Source: a virus. Taken from it: DNA of 32,144 bases. This document shows, piece by piece, positions 15,946 through 24,205 of the stretch. The stretch lies in the IMG/VR virus record IMGVR_UViG_3300032006_002537, positions 1-32,144 of that record; one strand, written 5' to 3'. The first letter of the stretch is position 1; the number at the start of each line of letters is the position of its first letter. The notes beneath the pieces are model-generated. The model was not told the origin of the DNA. It worked only from the letters and a program-made list of their open reading frames with translations, and did not search any database. The position numbers and the translations under genes were made by a program.

Positions 15946-16658
15946 GTGAAAAAAATACAGTTAAAATTTACATTGGAGGATACGGCGGAGAATTCGTATT
16001 AGGCGAAATTACTGAAGAACAACATGAATATTGGAAAGCATTAGGTGACGAAGAATTAGAAAAATATTGTTGGGATGCATTTGATTATGTAGAAGAAAAT
16101 CGTATTCCTGAAGATATGGATTTTTTAAATGGAGAAGGTTGGTATGAATGTGATAATGTTGAACATTGTTATGGATGCGATTTAGAAAGCTCATATATAG
16201 ATATAGAAGTACCAGGGCAAGAAGAGACAATTAATTATGAAAATGCATATGCCATTAGAGATAAATATGAAGACGCAGAAGAAAATGCTTTTGAAGATAT
16301 AGGTAAAGACTATTGGCTCGAAGACGAATTGGTTCGTGAAGAACGAGAAGTCTATACTAGTGAAGGTAACAATTACTGTTATGATCCCGGTCATTATTTT
16401 ACTGCATATAGTAGTGAAAAAGGTGGCTTTATTGATTGCGAATTTGAACTGCCCGATGGACACGAATTTGATGAAAGACGATTAGTGTTCAATACAATTG
16501 ATTTAGATGGTAACGATTTTTTGAATAGCATTAGTTATATTATGCCAGATGATGATCCTAAAGATCCAACTGAATTAGACAATATGGGTGGTGACACCAC
16601 CGGAAAAGGATGGGAATGTAGCATGTTTGAAATAACTCGTCCCGTGGAGGACGAATAA
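15942..16658 (+). CDS. Highly acidic phage protein, unknown
   Basis: The 238-residue protein is extremely rich in Glu, Asp and Tyr, with several cysteines (YECDNVEHCYGCD, NNYCYDPG). It begins with a beta-like strand, VKIYIGGYGGEFVLGE. No membrane segment or known motif. The acidity could suit a DNA-mimic or nucleic-acid-binding inhibitor, but that is speculation. A 92-base spacer follows (16659-16750) with nothing recognisable. Confidence 0.7.
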   Translation: MSEKNTVKIYIGGYGGEFVLGEITEEQHEYWKALGDEELEKYCWDAFDYVEENRIPEDMDFLNGEGWYECDNVEHCYGCDLESSYIDIEVPGQEETINYENAYAIRDKYEDAEENAFEDIGKDYWLEDELVREEREVYTSEGNNYCYDPGHYFTAYSSEKGGFIDCEFELPDGHEFDERRLVFNTIDLDGNDFLNSISYIMPDDDPKDPTELDNMGGDTTGKGWECSMFEITRPVEDE

Positions 16659-16750
16659 ATGATATAAAATTTAAATTCTAAAGGAAAAAAAATAGTCGAA
16701 TAAAAGAAAAAGCATTAATGCAAATTAAGTTATAAGGTATAAACAAAACT

Positions 16751-16975
16751 ATGAGAATATCATTATGGGGTTTAATAATGATAACAATATGGATTTTTGT
16801 TATTAGTAGTTGCACACCCTCAGGAACCGGATGCTATGGTTACTGGGAGAAAAAACGAGATGGATTACAAAGAGGCACTAGAGCGGGATGGAATACTAAT
16901 TATGTACATCCTTATCGACAATGTGTAGATGAAGATAATATAATATTAAATAAGGAAAAAAGACCATATGGCTAG
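16751..16975 (+). CDS. Putative lipoprotein
   Basis: The 74-residue protein starts MRISLWGLIMITIWIFVISS followed by Cys21, giving a lipobox-like I-S-S-C after a hydrophobic stretch. The mature part is small and polar with two more cysteines. It is probably exported and lipid-anchored. It overlaps the next small gene by 8 bases. Confidence 0.6.
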   Translation: MRISLWGLIMITIWIFVISSCTPSGTGCYGYWEKKRDGLQRGTRAGWNTNYVHPYRQCVDEDNIILNKEKRPYG

Positions 16976-17141
16976 TATTTTAGAAAAAACCTATAGTTTT
17001 CTTGATAGGAAACCAAGTGCTTGTAGAATGAGAGACCGTGATACAGCCGGAGGTAGAATCGATCCACATAAAAAGAAAAAGAAGTTAAGAAAACATAAAG
17101 AACATATCCATAAAAATTGGGATAAAGATCTCTGGGACTGA
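16968..17141 (+). CDS. Small very basic protein (57 aa)
   Basis: A 57-codon frame begins at ATG 16968 within the end of the lipoprotein gene and stops at TGA 17139-17141. It starts MASILEKTYSFLDRKPSACR and carries a cluster of lysines (HKKKKKLRKHKEHIHK), suggesting nucleic-acid binding. Position in the otherwise empty gap and the overlap support it being real. Confidence 0.55.
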   Translation: MASILEKTYSFLDRKPSACRMRDRDTAGGRIDPHKKKKKLRKHKEHIHKNWDKDLWD

Positions 17142-17151
17142 ATTTTAATAT

Positions 17152-17487
17152 ATGATAAATGAATCTATTAACAAATATTGGAGAGACTGGGCGGCATTAG
17201 TTTATTTGTTCCTTTGTTTATGTGACTTTTTTGCCGCACCTTTATGGTGGAATTTATTAATGGATGCATATTGTAATAAAATGGTTGATTTGGGTAAAAT
17301 GTGTGATGCAACTCGATGGGAACCGTTAACATTACAGATGGGTGGAATGTTTCATATATCATTTGCCGCTATTTTAGGTGTGCATACTTGGCGGAAAAAA
17401 GATGAAATGGAAATGGCACATAGAATTAAAATAGATACAGATGGTGATGGAGTACCTGATACAGAAATAATAGAGAAATCAAGGTAA
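17152..17487 (+). CDS. Holin-like membrane protein
   Basis: The 111-residue protein has two hydrophobic segments (about 13-33, WAALVYLFLCLCDFFAAPLW, and 59-80, LTLQMGGMFHISFAAILGV) with polar residues between and a charged C-terminus. Size and topology fit the small phage holins seen in marine T4-like phages, and D-F..P-L-W in the first helix is a feature I associate with them. The C-terminus contains DTDGDGVPD (95-103), the spacing of a calcium-binding loop. Holin function is inferred from topology only. Confidence 0.5.
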   Translation: MINESINKYWRDWAALVYLFLCLCDFFAAPLWWNLLMDAYCNKMVDLGKMCDATRWEPLTLQMGGMFHISFAAILGVHTWRKKDEMEMAHRIKIDTDGDGVPDTEIIEKSR

Positions 17488-17488
17488 T

Positions 17489-17716
17489 ATGTTTAATCCT
17501 TTTGTAGACTTTTCAAATCTAACAGTAGAGCAACTTGCTGAAAAGAAAACCGAACTAACAAAAAAACTTATGGGTATTAATAACTTAAGAGTTAGAGATC
17601 AAGTAACCGGTATTCTTAATCAAATCGAATTATTAATCCAAGAAAAATCTGAAGAAAGTTTACGTAAAGAATTAGAATCTTCTGAAGATTATAACGATTC
17701 ATTATCAATTGGCTGA
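17489..17716 (+). CDS. Small coiled-coil protein, unknown
   Basis: The 75-residue protein starts MFNPFVDFSNLT and continues as a charged helical region (LAEKKTELTKKLMGINNL, then LNQIELLIQEKSEESL). It is coupled to the DnaE-like gene (TGATG). I recall short proteins with this opening in marine phages, but no function. Confidence 0.6.
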   Translation: MFNPFVDFSNLTVEQLAEKKTELTKKLMGINNLRVRDQVTGILNQIELLIQEKSEESLRKELESSEDYNDSLSIG

Positions 17717-18240
17717 TGTGGTACGATAATTATATAGATAATAACGGCGAGATTATACTCGATGATAAAGCAGTTTTTGACTTATTATATCAGGGGTCAA
17801 ATTTAACAAATGTAAAATGTAAACGTTCAGAAGATTTAGAGATATATAATAGTATAGTAGACGAATATGATTTAAATATGTCTAAACTGCAATTTACAAG
17901 CAGTACCGAAGATAAAGAAAAGTTTATTCAAAAATGTTTAAATAATTGGTTCATTCCGGAAAAATATAAAAATATAAATCCTTATAATTACATACGTGAA
18001 TTAGCAAAAACACAAGAAGAAATAGATAGAGTAGAATTAGAAATACAAATGTTTGAAGAACGTAATATGAAAAATGTATTACGTTTTATGATATTTTTTA
18101 TAGACTTTATGCGAGAAAATAACATAGTCTGGGGTGTAGGCAGAGGTAGTTCTGTTGCTAGTTATTGTTTATATCTGTTAGGTGTGCATAAAGTAAATAG
18201 TTTACACCATGACTTAGACATAAAGGAGTTTTTAAAATGA
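17716..18240 (+). CDS. DnaE-like fragment (DNA polymerase III alpha palm motif)
   Basis: The C-terminal third of this 174-residue protein matches the start of the bacterial PolIII alpha palm: a helical lead (VELEIQMFEERNMKN), then FIDFMRENNIVWGVGRGSS (Trp139 to Ser146), ASYCLYLLGVHKVNSL and HDLDIKEFLK, which corresponds to V-G-P-G-R-G-S...L-F-E-R-F-L of DnaE. The gene stops exactly where DnaE would continue to its catalytic aspartates (P-D-F-D-x-D), so it cannot be a polymerase. It is bounded by coupled genes with no frameshift evident, so the short form looks like a stable phage protein. Possible role: nucleotide or template binding, or inhibition of host PolIII (inference). Confidence 0.7.
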   Translation: MWYDNYIDNNGEIILDDKAVFDLLYQGSNLTNVKCKRSEDLEIYNSIVDEYDLNMSKLQFTSSTEDKEKFIQKCLNNWFIPEKYKNINPYNYIRELAKTQEEIDRVELEIQMFEERNMKNVLRFMIFFIDFMRENNIVWGVGRGSSVASYCLYLLGVHKVNSLHHDLDIKEFLK

Positions 18241-18635
18241 CAAAAACAGCAAGGGGAAAAGAAATTAATATGGCCGCATTAATTGCCGCCAATGATACTT
18301 CTGTTGCCGTTAGTAACATACCTATGAATGCTAGAGGAGATATTCTAGGTCCTGGTGGCGAAATAGAAGTACCTGCCCAAGAAGTGCAAAAAGAATTTTA
18401 TAAAGAAAAACTAACTGCACCTAAGGAAGAAGTTAAAACACTAGATGATTTAGAAGAAAAAATCATTGGTACAAAAACAAAAACAAAAAAACAAACTGTA
18501 ATAGAAGAAAAAGAATGGGAAATAATTGCTGAACGTAAATTTACACGTGACGGCAAAGAGTTTGTAGAGTACGAATACTCAGATGGTTCAATAGAAGAAA
18601 AGGAGTTACATGCAAGTAAAACCACTAAAAAGTAG
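18237..18635 (+). CDS. Conserved phage protein of unknown function
   Basis: The 132-residue protein opens MTKTARGKEINMAALIAAND, then VSNIPMNARGDILGPGG, a signature I recognise from marine T4-like phages next to the gp31-type gene. The rest is charged and Lys/Thr-rich (IIGTKTKTKKQ) ending in a small strand-rich part (EWEIIAERKFTRDGKEFVEYE). It starts in an ATGA overlap and overlaps the co-chaperonin gene by 26 bases. Confidence 0.7.
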   Translation: MTKTARGKEINMAALIAANDTSVAVSNIPMNARGDILGPGGEIEVPAQEVQKEFYKEKLTAPKEEVKTLDDLEEKIIGTKTKTKKQTVIEEKEWEIIAERKFTRDGKEFVEYEYSDGSIEEKELHASKTTKK

Positions 18636-18948
18636 AGTATTAGCAAGTTCTTGTGAAATTGGAGCAAGAACAACTGAAAGTGGAATTCAGTTATTAGATG
18701 ATGACGGTAAAGAAGAAGGTATTAGACCTAGATGGTTTATCGTACGAGCAATTGGTCCAGAGCAAAAAGATGTTGTTCCAGGGCAGTATATTTTGGTTTC
18801 TCATGGAAGATGGACATGGGCCGCTACAGTTCATGATAAAGAAACAGATACATTTGTTCGAGATATTCGCATGATAGATGAAAACGATATATTGGCTGTT
18901 TCAGATGAAAGACCTAAAGAATTAGACCAATATGAAGTTACTCATTGA
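18610..18948 (+). CDS. gp31/GroES-like co-chaperonin
   Basis: The 112-residue protein has the GroES beta-barrel pattern: VKPLKSRVLAS at the start, TESGIQLLDDDGKEEGIRPR (mobile-loop region), WFIVRAIGPEQKDVVPGQYI and ending IDENDILAVSDE. T4 gp31 replaces GroES on GroEL to fold the major capsid protein, and marine T4-like phages carry relatives. AAGGAG lies 5 bases before the ATG inside the preceding gene. The phage is thus likely T4-like with host GroEL-dependent capsid folding. Confidence 0.82.
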   Translation: MQVKPLKSRVLASSCEIGARTTESGIQLLDDDGKEEGIRPRWFIVRAIGPEQKDVVPGQYILVSHGRWTWAATVHDKETDTFVRDIRMIDENDILAVSDERPKELDQYEVTH

Positions 18949-19786
18949 GCATAACGGTGGATTAGGTGATGCAATAATAGATACTGCATTTATTAAAAAG
19001 TTAAAAGAAAAACATCCCAAATATGAAATAGATTTATTTACGTATTTTGATAATGCCGAAATATTTTATAGTGCAAGTTATTTAAAAACTATAATTCCTG
19101 CACCAAGAAATTACAACCATATAAATATTAGTGATCAACTTAAAAATGCATATGATAAACATATATGTATCACTGGTCTTTTAGGTTGGGCATTCTTCAC
19201 AAAACAAAAAGGATTATTTCAACAACGGAGCGAATTATATAATGTTGAGGCTTCACCTAATGATATGGAAATATTATTAGATAATGATAAATTACCAGAT
19301 GATATTTTTAAAGATTTTACAACATCAGTGGTTTTTTCTGCACCTAAAAATGAACATTTAATGTCAGGAAAAACAATTAATAAAAAAGTTTGGGAACAAA
19401 TTTTTGATACATATAAAGATATTGTATTTTTACAAATAGGATCTAAAGATTATGATTTAGAATTTGAAGAACGAGATAATGTAATTAATTTAATGGATCA
19501 GATATCTATTAGACAAGCATTATCATCTATTCCTATGGCAACATTTGTAATAGGATGTGATAATTTTTTAAATCATGCATCTAGAGTTTTTAAGAAAAAA
19601 GGATTATTTCTTTGGGGAGCAAATGATCCTAAACAATATGGCTGGGAACAAAATATAAACTTATATAATAAAAGACATTGTTCACCTTGTTTAACAAGTC
19701 ACAAAGATCATACATGTTGTTTTTCCGAAGGTATAGACAACATTCCTTTTGATGAAATTAAAATAGCAATAGAAGAATTAAGATGA
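18932..19786 (+). CDS. Family 9 (heptosyltransferase-like) glycosyltransferase
   Basis: The 284-residue protein has the GT9 layout. The N-terminal acceptor domain begins LLIEHNGGLGDAIIDTAFIK (G-G-x-G-D near residue 10). The C-terminal donor domain has VFLQIGSKDYD, then IRQALSSIPMATFVIGCDN and NHASRVFKKKGLFLWGAND. Such enzymes add heptose or similar sugars from nucleotide donors. A short Cys-rich tail (HCSPCL, HTCC) may bind metal. It overlaps halogenase 3 by ATGA. Target unknown; host surface or phage glycan modification is plausible. Confidence 0.83.
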   Translation: MKLLIEHNGGLGDAIIDTAFIKKLKEKHPKYEIDLFTYFDNAEIFYSASYLKTIIPAPRNYNHINISDQLKNAYDKHICITGLLGWAFFTKQKGLFQQRSELYNVEASPNDMEILLDNDKLPDDIFKDFTTSVVFSAPKNEHLMSGKTINKKVWEQIFDTYKDIVFLQIGSKDYDLEFEERDNVINLMDQISIRQALSSIPMATFVIGCDNFLNHASRVFKKKGLFLWGANDPKQYGWEQNINLYNKRHCSPCLTSHKDHTCCFSEGIDNIPFDEIKIAIEELR

Positions 19787-21417
19787 TAAAAGATATAGTA
19801 ATTGTAGGCGGAGGGTTTTCCGGATATATGACAGCATTATTGGTTAGATATGCGTTTGGTACAAATTTATGGCCAGAGCTAACTGTTACAGTTATAGAAT
19901 CTTCTAGTATAGGTACAGTTGGTGTTGGTGAATCAACTGCTCAAAATGTTCCAATACTTCTAAACAGAGTAGGAATAGATCCTTATAAATTTATGAAAGA
20001 AACAAACGGAACATTTAAAATGAGTGCAAGGTTTGACAATTGGAATTATGAAGGAGAATCATACCATCATATGCTTCATGCACTATCTGTTATGTTAGAT
20101 TTAAAAATAGAACATACACGAACAAATAATTTTGATTTTTATAATCCTTATTTAGATTTGGGTCTTGATATTTTGTACTATCTTGCTAATAAAGATTGTA
20201 ACGAATATGGATTTGATAATTTAGTTTTAGAAAATAAAGTACCTTTTATAACACAAGAAAATGGGAGACCCCAAATCCAAAAAATAAAAGAAGGCAATCT
20301 TCGTTTAGAAAGCATGTTAGGCCAGGACCTTTCTGCTACAATGGGTATGCATATGGATGCTAATTTATCTGTAGATTTTTTAAAGAAAATATGTAACCAA
20401 CGACAGATAACAGTAATAGACGGCAAAGTAGAAAGTTGGAAGCAAAATGGAAAAACAGGAAATTTAACAGAATTAAAATTAGATACTGGAAGAAAAATAA
20501 AAGGTGATTTCTTTTTTGATTGTACTGGATTTAGACGATTAATTTTAGGCGATATATTCAACGAAGAATGGATAGATTATTCAAACTATATTCCACAAAA
20601 TTCTGTATCACTAATTGATGGTGGTGTAAAATATAAAGAAGGAGAAGATCCTAATGTTTTTACAATATTGGATGCACAAAAATACGGATGGATGTTTAAA
20701 ATACCTTTACGAGATAGAATCGGAACAGGGTATGTTTATTCAGATAAATTTGTTGACAAAGAAACAATTCAAAAAGAACAATTAGAACATTGGAATAATA
20801 AAGGGTACAATCCTTCAATAGGTAAGCAATTATCGTGGACACCAGGTAGATACAAACGATCATGGGTTAAAAATTGTATGGCAGTAGGATTATCGGAAGG
20901 ATTTTTAGAACCATTAGATGGTAGTGCATTAATTTTATCCTTAGGATTTTTAACACAAGTATTTTTTCCGATGTTTAATAAAGCAATGGAATTTGAAGGG
21001 CGGGACGTAAACCATTATAATGATACAGTAAATAGTGCATTTGAACATACAAGAGATTATATTTGTTTTTGCCATCTTCAAAAAAGGCAGGATTCAGACT
21101 ATTGGAAATATTTTAAAAATGATGATAATATATCCGAATCTCTTAAAGAAAAAATATGGACATGGGCCCATCGGCCTCCTAGAGGTTACGAATATTTGTC
21201 AGAACCTTCAAAACCATTTGGAATTGGTTCATGGGCAACAGTAGGTAAAAGATCAGGATTAGCAGGAGCTCATAATGCTCAAAGAGAGTTACACAATTTT
21301 AAGTTAGATAAAATAGGTAAACTAGTTTATGATACGTGTACAGAAATAAAAAACGAAGTTGCAGAAAATGCAATTACACATAAAGAATTATTAGATTATG
21401 TTTATAATCGACATTAA
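19783..21417 (+). CDS. Flavin-dependent tryptophan-halogenase-like protein 3, divergent
   Basis: The 544-residue protein has the family FAD motif GGGFSGY (Trp replaced by Tyr), VGVGESTAQN and Lys79 in GTFKMSARF (same number as the PrnA/RebH catalytic Lys). Two signatures differ: W-x-W-x-I-P is WMFKIP (303-308), and the E-S-T-G motif is Asp379-Gly-Ser-Ala in GFLEPLDGSA. The Glu to Asp and Ser to Gly changes hit the catalytic pair and halide site, so it may use another halide, act as a monooxygenase or have a new chemistry. FAD binding looks intact. It is coupled to the glycosyltransferase gene upstream. Confidence 0.88.
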   Translation: MIKDIVIVGGGFSGYMTALLVRYAFGTNLWPELTVTVIESSSIGTVGVGESTAQNVPILLNRVGIDPYKFMKETNGTFKMSARFDNWNYEGESYHHMLHALSVMLDLKIEHTRTNNFDFYNPYLDLGLDILYYLANKDCNEYGFDNLVLENKVPFITQENGRPQIQKIKEGNLRLESMLGQDLSATMGMHMDANLSVDFLKKICNQRQITVIDGKVESWKQNGKTGNLTELKLDTGRKIKGDFFFDCTGFRRLILGDIFNEEWIDYSNYIPQNSVSLIDGGVKYKEGEDPNVFTILDAQKYGWMFKIPLRDRIGTGYVYSDKFVDKETIQKEQLEHWNNKGYNPSIGKQLSWTPGRYKRSWVKNCMAVGLSEGFLEPLDGSALILSLGFLTQVFFPMFNKAMEFEGRDVNHYNDTVNSAFEHTRDYICFCHLQKRQDSDYWKYFKNDDNISESLKEKIWTWAHRPPRGYEYLSEPSKPFGIGSWATVGKRSGLAGAHNAQRELHNFKLDKIGKLVYDTCTEIKNEVAENAITHKELLDYVYNRH

Positions 21418-21428
21418 GGAGATATTTT

Positions 21429-22250
21429 ATGATTAAAGAAGGCGACACACTTCCTATTATTACTTGGGACATGTATAGAAGAGAAAAAGGAGTTAATGGT
21501 CCTATTGGACATTCCGCGGCATGGGATAAAGCACCACCGCGAATTTGGCAAAAGTGGAATTCTGAAAAAATGTTTAAAGATAGATGCGTGGTAATAGGCA
21601 TCCCTGGAGCGTGGACAGACAAATGTACACATCAACTGCAAATGTTCGATGGACAATTTGATATGATGTATACAAAAGATATAGAAAATATATATTTTAT
21701 TGGCGTAAATGATAGTTTCTGTATGCAATCTTGGTTATGGGCCCATTTTGTTATTAAAGCAGATTGGATAGCAGATGGTAATGGAGAATTTACAGAAAAA
21801 ATTGGCATGTTGGTGGATAAATCAAATATGGGATACAGCAAAAGATCATGGCGTTATGCAATGGTAGTTGAAAATAATACCGTTGAACAACTTTTTGTTG
21901 AAGACGGAAAAGAAGACAATGTTGCACATGATGTTGATCCTTATAAAGAAACTCATTGGGATAATGTTTACAAATATTTAATATCTACCGGAAGACGACA
22001 AGACCCGCCCGACGAAACTCGTTGGTATTATGATGTACCATCTGCAGAACGGATCAAGCAAGAAGGTGACCCTGTACCTTTTGATGAATTGCTTAGAGCA
22101 GGAGCATTAGAAGATGCAAAGTGGAATAGAGAAAATGCAGATTATATTAATTTTGATCCAAATAAAGATTCCATTGCTCATAAAGAACTAGAGGAATTAG
22201 AGCAAGCCAAAAGAGATCAAAATATGGAAGATGGCATGTTAGGATCCTAA
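21429..22250 (+). CDS. Peroxiredoxin (Prx5-like) with C-terminal extension
   Basis: Residues about 1-180 resemble the Prx5 subfamily: VVIGIPGAWTDKCTHQL with the peroxidatic Cys66, IYFIGVNDSFCMQSW, ADGNGEFTEKIGMLVD and SWRYAMVVENNTVEQL. It would reduce peroxides. The last 90 residues are an acidic, helical tail (EELEQAKRDQNMEDG) not typical of Prx5, function unknown. AAGGAG sits 8 bases upstream of the ATG. Glutaredoxin at 23954 could be its reductant, as in some hybrid Prx5-Grx proteins (inference). Confidence 0.87.
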   Translation: MIKEGDTLPIITWDMYRREKGVNGPIGHSAAWDKAPPRIWQKWNSEKMFKDRCVVIGIPGAWTDKCTHQLQMFDGQFDMMYTKDIENIYFIGVNDSFCMQSWLWAHFVIKADWIADGNGEFTEKIGMLVDKSNMGYSKRSWRYAMVVENNTVEQLFVEDGKEDNVAHDVDPYKETHWDNVYKYLISTGRRQDPPDETRWYYDVPSAERIKQEGDPVPFDELLRAGALEDAKWNRENADYINFDPNKDSIAHKELEELEQAKRDQNMEDGMLGS

Positions 22251-22801
22251 TGGAAACATTAAGATGTACTATTAAAGATATAGTAAGTAAATTAATTAAT
22301 AAAGAAATAGGTGCTATTTTTCAAGGTAAAATGGAATTAGGACCTAGAGCATTAGGTAATAGATCTATTATTGCTGATCCTAGAATGGAAGATGGTAAAG
22401 ATAAAGTTAATGAAGTTAAAAATAGAGAATGGTATAGACCATTTGCATGTAGTATATTAGAAGAAAGATCGCATGATTGGTTTGAAATGGGCAGACTTAA
22501 ATCCTCGCCTTTTATGAGTTATGCTATTCCAGTAAAGGAAGACAAATGGAAGAAAATACCAGCAGTAATACATGTTGACGGTACTTGTAGATTGCAAACT
22601 GTTAATAGGGATCAAAATCCTTTATACTATGATTTAATTAATGAATTTTATAATCAAACTAGTATACCTTTAATACTCAATACTAGTTTTAATCTAGCCG
22701 GTCAACCAATGGTGTTTAATCCTGCAAAAGCAATTGAGGTTTTTTTAGATAGTAAATTAGATTTTGTTTGGTTTCCTGAAATAGAAAAGGTAGTAGTATG
22801 A
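22250..22801 (+). CDS. Carbamoyltransferase C-terminal (YrdC-like) half
   Basis: The 183-residue protein equals only the C-terminal domain of NodU/TobZ-type O-carbamoyltransferases: IFQGKMELGPRALGNRSII (23-41), REWYRPFACSILEE, HVDGTCRLQTVN and PLILNTSFNLAGQPM. In the family this domain makes carbamoyl-adenylate and normally follows the ASKHA domain in one polypeptide. Here it is a separate gene placed before the other half, with TAATG overlap upstream and an ATGA overlap downstream. Both halves seem complete, so a two-subunit enzyme is likely. Confidence 0.9.
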   Translation: METLRCTIKDIVSKLINKEIGAIFQGKMELGPRALGNRSIIADPRMEDGKDKVNEVKNREWYRPFACSILEERSHDWFEMGRLKSSPFMSYAIPVKEDKWKKIPAVIHVDGTCRLQTVNRDQNPLYYDLINEFYNQTSIPLILNTSFNLAGQPMVFNPAKAIEVFLDSKLDFVWFPEIEKVVV

Positions 22802-23961
22802 GAATTTTAGGATTAGGTGTAGCACATGATTCACAGGCAGTAGTATTAAATAACGGCGAAATCGAATCTTATATTAAAGAAGAATCGTTGTCTAATACGA
22901 AACGAGATGCTAACCCTATGAAAGCCGCATTACATTGTTTATCCTTAGGTAAACTAGATGCCGTTGCTTATTCATCACCTACAGAAGATATTGCAGAATT
23001 ATTTTCTACTAATTTCTGGAAAATATTTGCAGAAAAAATGGCAGAAACAGAAGCAATAGATTATGCAGGGCAACATCATTTATGTCATGCATCTCTTGCT
23101 TTTTATAATTCAGGATTTGACGAATCATATTCTGTTGTAGTCGATTCCCAAGGTTCAATAGATTATAGAGAAGAACAAGATAGTTTTGTAGGTAGAGAAA
23201 CAGAAACTATATTTGAAACATCGTATCCTGCTAATTTTAATCGCATAGCACATAATCCTTCTCATTGGTTTGGTATAACTAGATTATATTCTATTATAAC
23301 AAATTTAATAGGAGAAGACGAGTTAGAAAATGGTAAACTTATGGGGCTAAGTGCATATGGTACTATAGATGAAAGTTTACCTCCTTTTTTTAATATATGG
23401 GTTCCTTCACGATATAATGATAGTTTTGGTTGCACAATATCATTTAATGAATATAATAGAATGCCAACTAAAGACGAAGGAAAATTAGGAGAAAATTTTA
23501 GATACGAAATTAAACCTGAAATAGATTTTACTTTAAATGAAATTATAAAAGATGTGCCTTTTTTAGAGAGAGGGCAAATGCGAGATATAAAAGACAAATA
23601 TCATGACTATGCAAATTTAGCCAAAAAAATGCAAAAAGAAAGTGAAGAGGCAGTTTTAAATTTTGTGTTTGATCATTGTGATTTTGATGCTTGCAAAAAT
23701 ATTTGTTTTAGTGGAGGTTATGCATTGAATTGTTTAGCAAATTTTAGATACACACAAGAACTTCCGCCAGACGTAAATATATTCATAGAACCTGTTGCTG
23801 ATGATGCCGGAATTGCAATCGGTGCGGCAAAACATCTATGGCACACAAAAAGTAAAGATTTAACTAAGCGACCTCTGACTAGCATATATAATGCAAGTCC
23901 TATATTTAATTTAGATAATTTTGAAGAAAACATAAACAAAATAGTGAGAGAAAATGAGTGA
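22798..23961 (+). CDS. Carbamoyltransferase N-terminal (ASKHA, NodU/TobZ-like) half
   Basis: The 387-residue protein is the N-terminal domain of carbamoyltransferases: MRILGLGVAHDSQAVVL, metal-binding H-x-x-x-H (His93, His97 in QHHLCHASLAF), Asp116 in VVVDSQGS, FSGGYALNC (304-312) and VADDAG with Asp335/Asp336. It matches the iron-site residues of TobZ (two His and two Asp). It transfers the carbamoyl group to a hydroxyl on a sugar or other acceptor. The C-terminal domain is encoded upstream in reverse order to the usual protein. It overlaps glutaredoxin by 8 bases. Confidence 0.92.
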   Translation: MRILGLGVAHDSQAVVLNNGEIESYIKEESLSNTKRDANPMKAALHCLSLGKLDAVAYSSPTEDIAELFSTNFWKIFAEKMAETEAIDYAGQHHLCHASLAFYNSGFDESYSVVVDSQGSIDYREEQDSFVGRETETIFETSYPANFNRIAHNPSHWFGITRLYSIITNLIGEDELENGKLMGLSAYGTIDESLPPFFNIWVPSRYNDSFGCTISFNEYNRMPTKDEGKLGENFRYEIKPEIDFTLNEIIKDVPFLERGQMRDIKDKYHDYANLAKKMQKESEEAVLNFVFDHCDFDACKNICFSGGYALNCLANFRYTQELPPDVNIFIEPVADDAGIAIGAAKHLWHTKSKDLTKRPLTSIYNASPIFNLDNFEENINKIVRENE

Positions 23962-24205
23962 AACAATATTATACACACATGTAAAAATACCAGATTGTTC
24001 TTATTGTAATAAGGCAAAAGAATTATTTGAGCAGAATAACATAGAATTTTCTATGCAAACTGTTGGAGAAGATTTAACACCAAGGGACCTCTATAATAAA
24101 ATCGGACCATATAAAATATTTCCACAGATTATATATGAAGGGAAATATTTAAAAGGCGGATATCCGGACTTAGTAGGGTTATTAGGTGCGCCGGAAGTTA
24201 GTTAG
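23954..24205 (+). CDS. Glutaredoxin
   Basis: The 83-residue thioredoxin-fold protein has the dithiol motif C-S-Y-C at Cys15-Cys18, the cis-proline loop in IFPQIIYEGKYLKGGYPDL and the C-terminal helix. Likely a reductant for ribonucleotide reductase, peroxiredoxin or Fe-S proteins. It overlaps the carbamoyltransferase gene by 8 bases and the next gene by 20. Confidence 0.93.
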   Translation: MSETILYTHVKIPDCSYCNKAKELFEQNNIEFSMQTVGEDLTPRDLYNKIGPYKIFPQIIYEGKYLKGGYPDLVGLLGAPEVS

